Both the position numbers and the translations under genes were made by a program. The notes beneath the pieces were generated by a model. It ran no database searches, was not told where the DNA came from, and saw only the letters and a program-made list of their open reading frames with translations. A stretch of DNA of 64,000 bases from contig NW_026947493.1 of the NCBI RefSeq assembly GCF_034190915.1, positions 44,820,501 through 44,884,500 of the forward strand. The letters run 5' to 3'. Of this stretch, positions 46,760 through 59,109 are shown one piece after another (within the stretch, counting starts at the first letter, position 1; every line of letters starts with the position of its first letter). The DNA comes from Cavia porcellus. Lineage: Eukaryota; Chordata; Mammalia; Rodentia; Caviidae.

Positions 46760-47861
46760 AACTTGGTATCAAGAGAGTTGGGTCATTGCTGTGATGTTGC
46801 CTGGCCATGTGGCTTAAGAGCCTTGGGCATTAATTTGGGAATGTTTTGAGAGACTAGCTAAAAAGACAGTTCCTGTATGCTGTAAATTATACTGGAGACT
46901 CTCTCTGGTCAGAGCTTAGAAAATTAGAATATTGATGGAAATGCTAGTGGTTATGATAAAGCTCAGGAGGCTTCCATTGAAAAGGACTGTATTGGTTGCT
47001 GGATTCCAGGTAGTAGATTGTGTTTTGGCTGAAAGTTGGTCTTCATTTTGCTTGTGTTTAGAGGTATTCATTCTCTGGGCAGCAGAAATATTTCAGTGCA
47101 GCATACTGTTGAGATGGTAGCATGGTTACTTATGAGAACTTTTGGCCAGATCTGTGTTGGAAGTTTAGAGCAAAGGGCCAGGAAAGTAATTTGAAACATT
47201 TGGCTAGATGAAAGGCTTTAGCAGAACTCTGCATTGCAAGGATGAAACAAAGGAGAACATTGTTGAAAAAAAAACCAGGACAATGGGGAAAGTGAATTAC
47301 AATGGGGAAAGTGAATTGAAGTCTTTCACCTGAAGGGAAGAGTGTATTTGAATTGTAGGAGATCCTGTTGTTTAGTCTTGCCATGCATGTAAGAGTTATT
47401 GATAACCAAGGATTGTGATTATGATAATACTTTTAATTTGATTTTCATGTCATATTTATATATTTATAATCAAATTAATTAAAGTGTTGTGTTTTAACCT
47501 TGAATTTTGGCCATTCTTTGAATATTTTGCTTTTAGCACAAGAATGAATGTAATAAGAATTATATATCTTGTTATATTAATGTAAATATGAATAGACCAT
47601 AACATGTTAACTTTTCATGAACCTGCTACTAGAGACTATAGTTTAAGGAAATGTATGTAGTTATCAAGTTGACCAGGGGTGGGCTGGGGTGTTTTAAAAA
47701 CTGGTGGCCAATTTAAATACTAGCTGAACTGTATCAGCATGATGCTGTGTGGATGGCTTACCTGAGGATTGTTGTCAGCATATAAAGGAGACCTGGAAAG
47801 GAAAAATAACATTATGATTTCCTTTAAGTTTTATGTTTTGGAGCTGTTGATTCTTTTGGGC
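46760..47861 (+). mobile_element. MaLR-type internal region
   Basis: Starts AACTTGGTATCAAGAGAGTT, as MaLR and ERVL internal regions typically start right after the 5' LTR (tRNA-Leu-like primer site). About 1.1 kb without a credible long frame; frames at 46932-47120 and 47130-47384 show no retroviral domain. MaLR elements are non-autonomous, so the lack of pol is expected. Confidence 0.7.
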
Positions 47862-48330
47862 TGTTAGTTCTCCTGGAGGAACTTGTCATACTGGCTTCCT
47901 GATATGAACTCAGCTGTTCTCATCAGAGGAGCTTGGAATCTCATTGTTATGGAGGATGCTGTGGTACTTTTCAGAGGAGCTCTGGCACAGATCCTTTACC
48001 CACTGGCATAGACTTTCTAGTTTCCACTGCTAACCTTTGGGACTTTTCAGTTTAAATCAGTGAAAGAGATTTGCATGAGTCATTGTCATGGGCTCTAGGC
48101 TTCCTGTTGAACTCATAGGGACATTGTCATGGGCTCTACATTTTCAGCTGCGGTCATGCAGGTTATTTCCATGGGATCCAGACTGTTGGCTGGATTTTCT
48201 AGGTCTTTAGTGTATGGAAAGATTTCCTGCACTTTTTTTGTATTTGACTCCTTTGGTGACCATTATAAATAATACTGTAAATCATATGCCCTCTATTGTC
48301 TTGTTCTCCTTACAAACCCTGACTACAGCA
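47862..48330 (+). mobile_element. MaLR-type 3' LTR
   Basis: Begins TGTTAGTTCTCCTGGAGGAA and ends CTGACTACAGCA, matching the split LTR at 42117-42412/46563-46759. It carries an extra 41-bp unit: CATTGTCATGGGCTCTA occurs at 48081-48097 and again at 48122-48138. No clear target duplication was found at the outer ends. Confidence 0.82.
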
Positions 48331-50788
48331 ATGGTCCAGTGCATTCATCTGCATTTTGAAGCAATAATGCTGTAGAGAAGATGCATAACCTTTCTTTCCT
48401 GAGATCATGAACTCCAGAAGGAGGTGCTAGATATGCACAGTGAAACTGTCTCATTAACTTCTTGTTTCTTGCTGTTTCAGTCACATTTTTCCAAAAAAAA
48501 TGATAAAAAGCTAAAATAACATAATTTTTGCTCAACTGAGCAATATCTTCCTTCTTTGGGCAACTTCTGTGTATGTATTTTTGTCAGGGTTTATTTAATT
48601 AATTTAGTTGAGTTTTGAACTCTTTTATTATCTTCACTAAGTGTTGCCTATGTTTGTACTACTGCAGAGGTGTTTCCAGGTCAGTTATAGAAAATCCCAC
48701 ATTTTCATGTGAAAAGCTTATGTATTTTATATGACAATGGTCTCAAAGTGTACACTACATCTTGAAAATACTTAACTTCAGAAGACATCTCCACATAGGA
48801 GGAAAGATTAGAAGACCTTAGATAAAATATTTCATCATTTTTTTTTTGGATAATTCTGCTAGTTAGATGAATCACTTGCTGATATTATTAAGAAGAGCAA
48901 GAAATAAGTGCCTGTGATCCAATTTTGACATTGATAATGACGCACTTTTAGTTGTAGTATGTTCATTATTTGTAATCTTAACTATAAATGACTTATTTTT
49001 TTTTTTACTAATTTTATCTCTGGATTATGCTGCCTAATATACAATGAGACTAACCAGATTCTAGTTTTTATTAAAATGAGTATCATAAAGCAAATTTTAT
49101 ATTAATTCATATCCAAGAAGAGCCAAGAGCCTTTATAGTAAGAGGCACAAATTTCCTGATAATCTGGGTTTGTGTAGCTGTGCTTGTGTGTGTGGCTGTG
49201 ATTGCATTGAAGATCAGAGGCCCTGAAAAAAACAAGCTTCAAGAATACTTTTGTAAAATTGTACACATGTTGACTGCATTGTGCATCTTGCATATAATTC
49301 TTTAATGCATAGTGAATGATTAAATCTATGCAAAATTGTTGACATTTGTTACTGTCAGGCTTAATAAATGTTATCTGTAATCATTATTATTCATAGCATT
49401 TTCTTTCCTGTTGTGCCCGGTCTCCCAAAGGAATCTCAATTTTGGCTGGGAGTGCAAAGAAATAGGCTTATGACCTGCCTGGGCATGATCCTGAGGTGGA
49501 GAAGTCTGAACTCTCTGCATAGCATGGAAGGGTGTGACAGAAAACCTTAAGCGATATTGGTTGTGTTCTCATCCTGCCCACAACTCGGTGAACTGCACTG
49601 GAATCCATATATTGCCCAACTCCAAAACTTGTACAACAAAATGAGACATGAACAAACCATCCCAACCCTGCTGCCATTCAGGAAAAAATGAAATGAAGGA
49701 AAAGCAAGCCTGAGTTATGATGCAAGATGAATGAAGTGGAGTTCTATCTGTTCAGAAAGATGACATCAATTTAAAATAGGGCTGTTTCAGGATAAATGAT
49801 GTTTTTGAAAGAAGCAGAATTTTGAGTAGACATTCTTATATTTTTTGTTGACAATTCACTATCCACTACCTGTTTATTTATAAAGCACAGCTGGGTTGGT
49901 GGAGTGATGGTGGATGTTTGTAAAGTTATGATTATTGTGCAGAGACATAGAGGATCATCTGTGGACACTGGGAGTAAGGTAAACAAGTTTTAACTGTGTT
50001 GGTGGTGGGAAGAATGACATCTGACATGGAATGAACTCTGGAGTGTACACGCTCAGTGTCAACGTCCAGGGCTGGGCAACTGGACATTATGTAGGGAGAG
50101 AATTCCAGGTTTGAGGTTTGTTCCTTATTTGGTGCTAGGGATGGAGACTGGGAGTGGCTTTAGTAGCCAGAGGGGCTTTCTGAGATGAAGTTGTCCAGGA
50201 TAAAGAAAGGTAGGGAGGGATAGGCAAGAGGACTAAGGGGAGCTAAAATGGGGTCTATTTAAAATAGTTGTAGCTGGTTCTTCATGATGACAAATGCAAA
50301 TTTTTAAGACACCTAATTTAAAACAAAAAGTTGAAACATATGTAGATGTGGAATAAATTATTTCAGGCATTAGATCTTAATGCCTGTTTTGAACTACAAT
50401 AACATTCTACATATGATCATTGACCATGTGCTACTAATATTTAAAAGTAATTATAGGCACTGAGTAAAAATGTACCTGATTTATATCACTACTATTATTA
50501 ATAGAGTACAATGTGTTGCATATATATTAATTTAATACAAAAGAGGATTTAATGAGAAATTCTGGGATTTTGAAAGTGGGTTTAATTTTGATTTCTGATA
50601 ACTTTTATCTGAAGCAAACAGGGATGTAAATATTACTTACTTTTCAGCCAAATGAAGCAAGAAGTAGTCATGGGCTGAAGTCACAAACTTCTAAGCACAG
50701 TGATGTGCTGTGGTGTGTTGCAGTATCAACAGCAAATGAGTAAACACCTAGAAATATTAGGGGAAATTTGGTTTTTGTGTGTGCCTAC
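48331..50788. other. Non-coding stretch, nothing recognised
   Basis: AT-rich to average composition. The short frames at 48323-48535, 49102-49293, 49368-49677 and 49771-49986 have no known domain. Confidence 0.4.
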
Positions 50789-51211
50789 TGTCTTAGTTAC
50801 TTTCTCACTGCTGGGGTAAAATATCTGATACCTACCCCTCTAGGGAGGAAAGGATTATTTTGGCTCACAGGTTGTACATATGTACCTGTCCACAGTTGGC
50901 TGGCTCCAGGGCAGGGTGGGATTGCCAAGGAGAAACACTACATGGCTAGGCTGACAAGAATAAGATGGAGATAGAGATAGAGACAGAGATAGACAGAGAC
51001 AGAGATAGAGGGAGAAGGAGATCAAGAAAGGATGAAAGGACACTTACTCTTCCAGGCTGCCCCCAATAACCCACTTCCTCACATTTAGTTATAAATTCAT
51101 CAATAAGTTAATCCACTGACAAGTATTATTCCCCCAAGATGCAATCACTTGCCAGTAGCCCTGTATATTATTGCATGAGGCTTTAGGGGAATATCTAGAT
51201 ATAAACCATAG
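50789..51211 (-). repeat. MaLR-type LTR, antisense
   Basis: Reads TGTCTTAGTTACTTTCTCAC ... AAAATATCTGATACC ... TCCACTGACAAG ... ATATAAACCATAGCA. On the minus strand it starts TGCTATGGTTTATATCT, like the LTR at 33458. A (GAGATA)n/(GAGACA)n stretch at about 50965-51015 lies inside it. Confidence 0.78.
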
Positions 51212-51689
51212 CACCCATTAAACTTCCTATTTGTTTTAAGTAAGAGATTCTATAGCTTCCATCAAGTGAAATGAATTTTAGTGAATAATTTCTGTCACTG
51301 CCTGACTACTCACTCAATTTTAATAATAAATGACTATGATGAACTACTGACTCATCATGGTTTTATTTCTAGCTAGTAGACATGAAAATTAAAATTAATT
51401 TTAAGATAATTATTACCAGATAGTATTCACTCTCCAGTTCATGAATTATGCCAATTTTTTTCTATTGTACAAGATTGTCTGTTACTAATTATAATAGTCT
51501 GAAATTTCAGGGCTTACATGCTGTGTAATAAAAGTTTGCATTTGCTTATTACTCAGTGATGTATGTTCTTTAGATAGTTTTACAAATTTTTAAGATTTGC
51601 AAAATCTTCATGTGTACTTAAAATCTAAAAGTAAATGTTTGAATTGGTAACAAAGTGATAATTAACACAGGAAACAGATAACAATGCAG
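51212..51689. other. Non-coding, nothing recognised
   Basis: AT-rich, no assigned element. Confidence 0.4.
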
Positions 51690-51845
51690 GGCCAGATGTG
51701 GTGGCACAAGCCTGGAATCCCAAGTAGCAGGAAGCTGAGGCAGGAGGATAGCTATGAGTTTGAAGCCATCCTGGACTACAAAGTGAATTCATGGCCAACA
51801 TGAACTACATAGTGAAACCGTGTTTCAAAAAGATCAAAAAAAATT
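51690..51845 (+). repeat. B1/7SL-type SINE
   Basis: GCCAGATGTGGTGGCACAAG, AAGCTGAGGCAGGAGGATAG, TTTGAAGCCATCCTGGACTA and an internal partial duplication (AACATGAACTACATAGTGAAACC) give a B1-like body with the extra segment seen in quasi-dimeric rodent B1. Confidence 0.88.
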
Positions 51846-51895
51846 GCAGAAGCTATTTCAAATTGAGTGTAATCATGAAATTAAAGGTTATACTT

Positions 51896-51963
51896 GGAGC
51901 CAGGGATTTAGCTCAGTGATATAAGCGCCTGCCTGGCAAGTGTGAGGTTTAATCAGAAAAAAA
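51896..51963 (+). repeat. ID SINE fragment
   Basis: GCCAGGGATTTAGCTCAGTG, ATATAAGCGCCTGCCTGGCA, TGAGGTTTAATC; the B box is damaged by a deletion. Short A-rich tail. Confidence 0.8.
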
Positions 51964-52659
51964 TCAAACCTATAAAATATTTTGTGCATATAAAATACAA
52001 CAAATACATATTCAGTGATAAAGTTGTCATAATAGTAGTAATAAGCATAAATATATTGCATGAATATATAAAACATTATATAAACATAAATGTATAAAAA
52101 TATTAATGAAAACTTTGCTGAGGATATGTTATTAATTGTGAAGTTAGGAAAAACGAAATCACTCTTCTTATGTGTGTAATAATAGAGTTTAGTAAAAGTG
52201 AGTTTACATGATGGAGAGAGTACGAGTGTTGGACCATGCAGCCAGGGAAGTTCTGCTGAAGGTTGGGGTGGCGAAAGGGGGAGCACTGACACCAAGGATC
52301 AGAGAAGGTGACCCTGAAGAGCTCATCTGATGCACAGAAGGAGGTAGGGTTCAGATGCTGTCCTAGAAGCTGTTGCAAGTCTCTGAGTCTTTCCTAGCGC
52401 GCTTATTCCTACCCTAGTCTGCAACGGAGTTTTCTACAGACTCACTGGGAAGCTACTGACTCTCACATCTGCTCTTACATCTGACTACAGTCAACTGTGG
52501 AGAATAATTTTGTCTCCTTCTCTCTGCTTTCCAAAACTCTTAAAAATTCCTCTCATTGAGAATGTCTAAGAGATCATGGAAAGATTCTGGATTTCATGCC
52601 CAGTCTTAGAAGGAAGTGATAGACAGTCTATCATGGTGGCTTACATATAATTTAATTAC
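51964..52659. other. Non-coding, nothing recognised
   Basis: AT-rich at first, then GC-richer at about 52200-52420. The 135-codon minus-strand frame at 51888-52295 overlaps the ID fragment and is low-complexity; not a gene. Confidence 0.4.
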
Positions 52660-52870
52660 TTTGTGGATTTTGCAGTCATTATTTTTTTACTCTCCATGGT
52701 AACCAGATGATGTAGGTACTATTATTGTTCACATTTTGCCAGTGGACTATTGCGTGTTAAAATTACTGAATGCCTTGCTAAGGGTCACATTACTAGTAAA
52801 TAGGTGTTACATGACTCAAAACAATGTCCATCGAGTTTCAAAGTCTGAATGTCTAGTCACTGCTATTTCC
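52660..52870 (-). repeat. MIR SINE, antisense
   Basis: TGATGTAGGTACTATTATTG, TTCACATTTTGCCAGTGGAC and TTGCTAAGGGTCACATTACTAG follow the antisense MIR consensus well. Confidence 0.75.
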
Positions 52871-54644
52871 TGTGTCTTTCATTGCATTCTATAATAGTTA
52901 CCAATGATACTGATGTTGATAATTATGCATCTGATTTCCTGTTGATTACAATTGCTAGTACATTTTGTTTGCAACTTGAATGCCAGATATATCTAGGTAT
53001 ATGTAGCCTGTGAGTGTAACAAGATCACATTAAAATTAATGCATGCATTTTATCAATCCCCCAATCCTTAGACTGGAAAGGTTATTAATATTATTTTCCA
53101 GAACAAGAGTCCTATTAGCACTTCCATTGTTATATACACCCACACCAAAGTCTCCCAGAGAATTTCATGCTATGACTCTTACACTAATGGTAAGAATGGT
53201 AGATGAGCCTCCTGTTCCTCACTGCACATTGCTCCTTGAGATTTCAGCCTCTGTTTTTGAGACCGGCTTAACGATCCGGAGTACTTTCTTCTTATGGTGA
53301 ATGATCCTTGTGAAACTGCCTGGAAAATCTGTTGCTACAACTTGACATTCTAGCAGCACAACTCTATTCTCACCTCCTCAAATCTATCAGCCCTTCAGAT
53401 CTATTTTTGTATTTCTGAGTCCTACTGGCAGAAAATAAAATCAATCTTTTTATTGCCAGGAACATCTTTGCAAATATAAGGATTTAAATCTGCATGCCTG
53501 AGAAAGAGATTTCTGCAAGCTCAAGTCCTCAGAATAATTTGAGTCCTAATGCCAATGGATGTGTGGATTAAATGAGAGACAATATTATTTTTCTTCTAAA
53601 TAGAATTGTCTAAAACTGATCTTTTGCCCAGTTAAGACACTCAACACAACTTATTGCAAACATTAACTATTTTCATTTTGTTTATGACTGAATGTATTTC
53701 ATATCTTTAGTCTCATATGATTATTAATGGAATACAGAAGTCCAAAACTAGTTACTAGACTGATAATACTTTTTAAATGTAATAGAAATTACTCAAACCT
53801 TTGCATTTAATCCAGATTCTAAAGAGAAGACAGGGACGTTTTATTGTTTATTTTAGAATAATGAAATTATAGGAATTTGTATCCAATTTAAAGGATAACA
53901 ATGTAAAAACAGGAAAGCACCTGAGATCTATTGAGGTCTCAAGAGAGAAAGTACTGTGGAGCCTTACCTGACCTATTTTTTTATCTTACAGCACAGCCTT
54001 TCTCTGATGAGTGGTTTAGTTAATTATTCTAACTTAGTTTCTATCTTTCAGTGACCTTTGTAATGTAGAGTAACTTCAAATAGTATCTAATTCATCTCTC
54101 CTGTAGATGCAACATCTGAAATGTTAAATTGTGTCCCACTGATGTATAATTGAGGTGTAATTGAACTCTATATTTCTTCATGATTATTATTACAACAGCA
54201 GAAGGGCACCTTAGTTATCAAGACTCAACTGAGTTGTTTTCATAGAAGAAATAGTTAAGATCTATGGCAACTGGTTGTTTGCTTACCTGTTGTGCAGAAC
54301 ATAAAAGGCACCACATTTACTTGATAAATATTTTGTATTACAGTGTAGTAATGGTGGGAAACCTTTGTGCTTTTGAGTTCCAACTTTATGTTCAATCTGC
54401 AAGATTTTGAGATCCTCTATGATTTTATTTATGTCTCTAAAATCAACTTGGGGTCAGTCTTGTCGTGAATAAAAGTCATTGGCCTCCACTTAGATAAATG
54501 TGAGTGTTTTTAAGTGGTTATAAGTGTAAATAAATATATTCTAAATAATTATGACATTTTCTTGTATAGATTAAAAAATACTGTGATGAAAAAATTTGTT
54601 TTAAATTTTACTTATTGATACAATAATTTTAAGTACTTTTCGTC
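52871..54644. other. Non-coding stretch, nothing recognised
   Basis: AT-rich. The 85-codon frame at 53043-53300 has no domain I recognise. Confidence 0.4.
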
Positions 54645-54825
54645 AAGAAATCAAGTATTCATTCAGTCAGTCATTAGCTATTTACTCAAGACCAGCTATG
54701 AGCTTGGCAATACTCTAGGTTCAGATTAGAGCTCAAACCAGGCAGGCCCTTGTTCTTATAATTTACAAGAGGGGCAGGCAACAAACAGGTGAGCAAATAT
54801 TTAACAAAATGACTGTAAAGAGTGC
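54645..54825. repeat. L2/MIR3-like old repeat
   Basis: TCATTCAGTCAGTCATTAGC, CTATGAGCTTGGCAATACTC, TAGGTTCAGATTAGAGC resembles 'tatttattgagcacctactatgtgccaggcactgttctagg' of L2-type ends. Strand and limits uncertain. Confidence 0.45.
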
Positions 54826-54870
54826 TAAGTGGTATAAAGAAAATAAAATAATAAAATGATAAAGCTTATG

Positions 54871-54957
54871 GGTTTGGGGATTTAGCTTAGTGGCACAAGT
54901 ACCTGTCTGGCAAGCGAGAGGTCATGATTCAATCCCTGGTACAAAAAAACCAAAAAA
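54871..54957 (+). repeat. ID SINE, diverged
   Basis: GGTTTGGGGATTTAGCTTAG, TGGCACAAGTACCTGTCTGG, GTCATGATTCAATCCCTGGT, followed by an A-rich tail. The flanks CTTATG (54865-54870) and a later ACTTATG near 54969 may be the decayed duplication. Confidence 0.85.
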
Positions 54958-56514
54958 AGAGAGAGAGACTTATGAAGACTACCAGGGTAAACCTCTCTTT
55001 AAAGTTACCAGGTATTATTGAAATATACGGTAAATGTTTAAATTTTGAAAGTTTTGTTACAGTAAAAAATATACTGCTGCGAATGCATCTCACAAATATT
55101 CAACCTCACTTCAGAAGCATTTATCCCGTCATCCTTATCACTTTCTGAAGCAGTTCTGAAAGTGTTCTTTCATATAATTATGAAGTGTGATAAGAAAAAA
55201 TACAGTAAATGCTGCTACCCTGACTCCCACCCAAGGGAAGGCAGGCTTGTAAGTACATAATTGCATTCCTCACCCATCATATTCACCAATTCTGGTGCTC
55301 TGCAATTTCTGCCTCTTTCTCCAAATTCAAAATGACTATGGAAAGTAACCCTCTGAATGGATTTAGGCCCCGAAGGTAGCTACAAGAGCACGGCTAAAGA
55401 CACTTACTAAAGAGGACCCACAGAAATTCCAGAACAATGGAATTAGCATGTTGACACAAGGGAAGTATTTTGAGGAGGATTAATGACACTACCGTTTACT
55501 AAAAGAGAGTTTTAAAATTTAAGTGTTCACTATATTTTTTTAATTATACTTCTTATAATTGGAGACTGACTGATGACAAGCCTGCCATCTGAAAATCTGA
55601 CAGAATGACATTCAAGGCAGAGGAACAAACCCCACCACAAATAAACCAGAAGGGAGAGCATTTTCAAGTACTCCTTCCATTGTGACACCCAATCTGATTT
55701 TTAGAATGACTGCTGCTCACAGAATCTGACTAGATAGATTCTGACAACTGACTGACTAGAATTCTGGGCAGAGCCCAGCCATATAAAATGTGACTGACTG
55801 GAGTGTAACATGGTGCATACAAGTTCACAAACCAATTCCACGGCTAAAAGACCATCCATGCGGCTTGTCAGCTGTTCGTGTTCAGAGAATCTGAGGATTC
55901 TAACTGACCATAAACTGGAGATGGGGAGACAAACTAATGTAGGCATTACCCTTGGGCAGACTCTACCCAATTTAAGGTATCATTAGAGTTGTCTAGAAGT
56001 GGAACAGCCTGTTTTTCAGATAGAAACTTCACTATTGCTTAAGGAAAGTCAGAAAGAAAGACAAGAAAAGGGTGAGAGGGAGAAAGCGGAAAGAGAATGA
56101 GAAATTTTGCTTAACAGGGCTTTTTGTAAAAAGAAAATTCTCCATTACTTTCAAACTATTTAAGACATACCTTTGCTTTCTGTGAGTCAATATCTTATTG
56201 CTTCTTTCATTTCATTTTTTTCTTCACTTTGGGGTGTTTCTATATACAGTTAAGAAAGGAAAATGACATTACTGCATAAAGTATATGATGGATTTTAAAG
56301 CTACAGCTTAGTTTGAAATAGCATCTTGCAAAGTAATCAGAAATTTAAAATTTTGAATTCATACTTTTGAAAAAAGAATTTTAATAAATTCTAATATGTT
56401 CCTGTCTAGGTAGCATAATAAATATAAATAAATATATTTTGGGATTTTTTGCCTTTTTTAGCCATGTAATGTAGTTTACTACTCTTATAATTCAGTATTC
56501 TAAAAGTAAGGACA
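54958..56514. other. Non-coding, nothing recognised
   Basis: Intronic-looking sequence. The 89-codon minus frame at 55701-55970 has no known domain; TGACTGACTG repeats occur nearby at 55745-55800. Confidence 0.4.
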
Positions 56515-56620
56515 GTAGCTCATATTTACCTGGAGATAGTCTCGTGAGTATTAAATTAGTTGCTGCATACAAACATTTAGAGTAGTGACTGACAATAGTA
56601 AATTCTAAGCTACTGTTTTT
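56515..56620 (+). repeat. MIR SINE tail (tentative)
   Basis: AGTAGCTCATATTTACCTGG, TCGTGAGTATTAAATTAG and AGAGTAGTGACTGACAATAG resemble the 3' half of MIR. It lies just upstream of a coding exon. Confidence 0.45.
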
Positions 56621-56674
56621 TGTTGTTATTGCTGTTGTTATTAAATGTAAATGTGTGCTCTCTTCTGCCTCTAG

Positions 56675-56822
56675 GAATTAATGACCAAGTTAATAACTGA
56701 GACCCCTGATCAGCCAATCCCATTTCTCATCAACCATCTTCAGTCTAAACAAGGAAACCGTGGCCAACTGCAAAGAACTTTGTCTGGATCTGCAGCTCTC
56801 TGGGCAGAAAGTGAAACCTCAG
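56675..56822 (+). CDS. C8orf34: C8orf34/VEST1 exon with RIIa-type docking domain
   Basis: Internal coding exon, 148 bp: 49 codons plus one base (exit phase 1). The acceptor has a pyrimidine tract ending CTTCTGCCTCTAG; the donor is CAG/GTAAGT. It encodes [20 protein letters not shown] and continues with a segment containing [20 protein letters not shown]. The L-x-x-L helix followed by [10 protein letters not shown] fits the second half of an RIIa/R2D2-type dimerisation/docking domain. Such domains pair as helical bundles and bind amphipathic helices of A-kinase-anchoring-type partners. I recognise the sequence as the C8orf34 (VEST1) family, whose cellular role is not well established. The preceding exon, with the start codon and first docking helix, is not in the window as far as I can see. 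No stop or frameshift, so the gene looks functional here. Confidence 0.93.
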
Positions 56823-57582
56823 GTAAGTGAAAATGTATTTTGCAGTTAATTTTGAATACAGTTAATGTAAAAATTTTGAAAGTTTTAAAACTTAAATGAC
56901 AAATCTAGATGGTTATATAGGATTTTCATGTATTCATCTTTGATTTCACCCAAGAATATATTTGAATATATTGTAACGCATTATGCTTCAAAACATGAAA
57001 CTCAGTGTATTTCATTTTAATGAATTTCAGATTTTCATAAAAAGATTGCATTCTGTATGAATTCAGACTAGTTATTCTGAAATTTTGTTTTTGTGCATAA
57101 TTTGGATTTATTGCTTATAGCTCATCTGTATAGAAAACAGTAGATGTCTACAAATTTATGTTTGTTATTCCCCAAGTTTTTGATTGTTTTCTATCTAATC
57201 CAAATCCAATATTATTAATGTAATAAGTGAAACTTTAGGAAAAGTCTTTCACTGTGGACATTTGGGAATCAACCTTCCAAGTTGATAGCTGCGTCCTTTC
57301 CCTGTGGCTGTATGAATAGGGTCCCTGTTTTTCCTCTCTTGCTTTACCTAGACTTTGTTTTCAGCAAGCCAGAGTTCATTACCACATATCTCGCTGACCT
57401 CAGGGAAGCATGCTCATTTAAAATCAGCAAGGGAATTTGTCTTATTCAAGTCTGCTAATGTGAAGTCATATAATACAGTCATGACATAGACATGTCAACA
57501 ACCGTGCCATATATTATTGAATATTAGCAGGTCAAAGTTCCTGTCTTATGTTAAGGAGGTTAAAATTAACTGTGTTAACTAA

Positions 57583-57700
57583 GAATGATGGCATGTACCT
57601 GTAGTCCCAGCATTCGGGAGGCAGAGGCAAGAGGATAGCCATGAGTTCAAGGCCAGCCTGGACTACACAGTGAGAACCTGTCTCAAAAACAGAACAGAAA
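57583..57700 (+). repeat. B1 SINE
   Basis: GATGGCATGTACCTGTAGTC, CCAGCATTCGGGAGGCAGAG, TTCAAGGCCAGCCTGGACTA, CACAGTGAGAACCTGTCTC: a well-kept B1 monomer with a short A-rich tail. Confidence 0.92.
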
Positions 57701-58034
57701 GAATCACTGTTATTTTATAGGTTCTGTTACAATTCTGACTCACACAAACACTTAATGTCTCTAAGAGAAGATGAAGAAGAGGAGGGAATTGTTGCACTCA
57801 GTTTTCTAATTTGAGTAATGGCATAAATCTCATTTAATAAGGCAAGGTGGGAACACAAGACTAAATTTATAAATAAAATATAGTATAAATTTAATTCCGA
57901 TTGGTGGATTTGAGTTTCTTGTGGAGAATTTTAGCAAATAATCCCAAGTATATAGCTGGATATGACTCTAAAACTTGTGAGTCAAGGCTGTAGTCTCAGA
58001 TTTGGTACCCATTTGGTACCAAATAAATAATCAT

Positions 58035-58174
58035 AAGAACCATGAGAGTAGGGCTGGGGATTTAGCTCAGCGGCATAAGCACCTGCCTTCTAAGTAGGCA
58101 GTTGTGAGTTCGATCCCTGGTACTGATAAAAAGGAAAAAGGAAAAAAAAAAAAAAAAAAAGAACCATGAGAGTA
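58035..58174 (+). repeat. Young-looking ID SINE with 16-bp target duplication
   Basis: The body runs 58051-58158 with intact A box (TAGCTCAGCGG) and B box (GAGTTCGATCCC) and an A-rich tail. A perfect duplication AAGAACCATGAGAGTA lies at 58035-58050 and 58159-58174. It is in the C8orf34 intron in sense orientation. Confidence 0.95.
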
Positions 58175-58302
58175 AAAGAATAGAATCTGTGGTCAACTTT
58201 GTTGAATATGTGGTAGACTTGTGTAAGGGAAATGTGAGATTATTCTGTATGTCTTATGAGTGACACCAGGTTCAAAATTTACTCTCTTTAAAACAAAATT
58301 AC

Positions 58303-58320
58303 GGGGGGGGGCGGAAGGGG
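58303..58320 (+). repeat. G-rich run
   Basis: A run of nine or so G bases followed by CGGAAGGGG. It has too few separate G-tracts for a confident quadruplex call. Confidence 0.6.
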
Positions 58321-59109
58321 TGACTAATTGACATGAGAAAAATTAAAAAAAGATACCTTTTAGTCAGTCTTGGGGTCTAACTTAATTGGAAATATAAATT
58401 AATTGTTATTCAAGGTGTTGAAAGGGCAGGTAGGACCCTGGCCCTGCAGGAGGGACAGGGAATTGTTGGAGCTAGAACAATGGCAAGGGTGGTAAGTAGC
58501 TTACCCAGTCAGCATTCCCAGGAGGGAGGAGGTGCTTCCGGTGGCCTGCTGAAGCCTACCATTACAGAAGCATTTCTGCTCAGGCAATCCCAGCCCTGCT
58601 TCCAGCAGTATTTGCCCAGAACAAACACTGTTCCAGGCAGTTGCAGAAGAGGGCACATTTTTGTAGGAAAAGATGAGATATGTGTTTAGACATGGAATGA
58701 GGATTGGAAATGGAGGACTATAATGGCCCAGGAAAAGAGGATGTATTTAAGGATGGAGAATGTGGAATCAAGATAAAGGAAGGTACAGATTGATTTTTAG
58801 ATTTGAGTAGAACCAAGAAGGTGTCAATTGGGTCATGGTAAATAGTGTTCATTGAAACCTTGACAGAGAGATTTGAGTTCTTTATTTTGGTGCATTTCCA
58901 GTGAGCTAGAAAAATGTCTCAATAGTGAAAATTAATGGGTATAATGCTTTTGAAAATATCTAAAGACCTCATTTTGCTTCCTTGACGTGCATCTACATTG
59001 GTGACATTTTATCCCGAGTATGTCATTTGGTGTCAAGAAGAAAGCTAAGGGTGGCCTTATTTTATTCCATTTTAGAAGTTGTCTTTAGTCCATTCCTAGT
59101 CACCAAAGA

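Noticed and set aside
51888..52295. 135-codon minus-strand frame rich in tyrosine and phenylalanine
   Set aside because: Runs through an ID SINE fragment and AT-rich DNA; composition explains its length.
58303..58320. G-quadruplex
   Set aside because: Only two clear G-tracts separated by short spacers; not enough for a confident four-tract motif.
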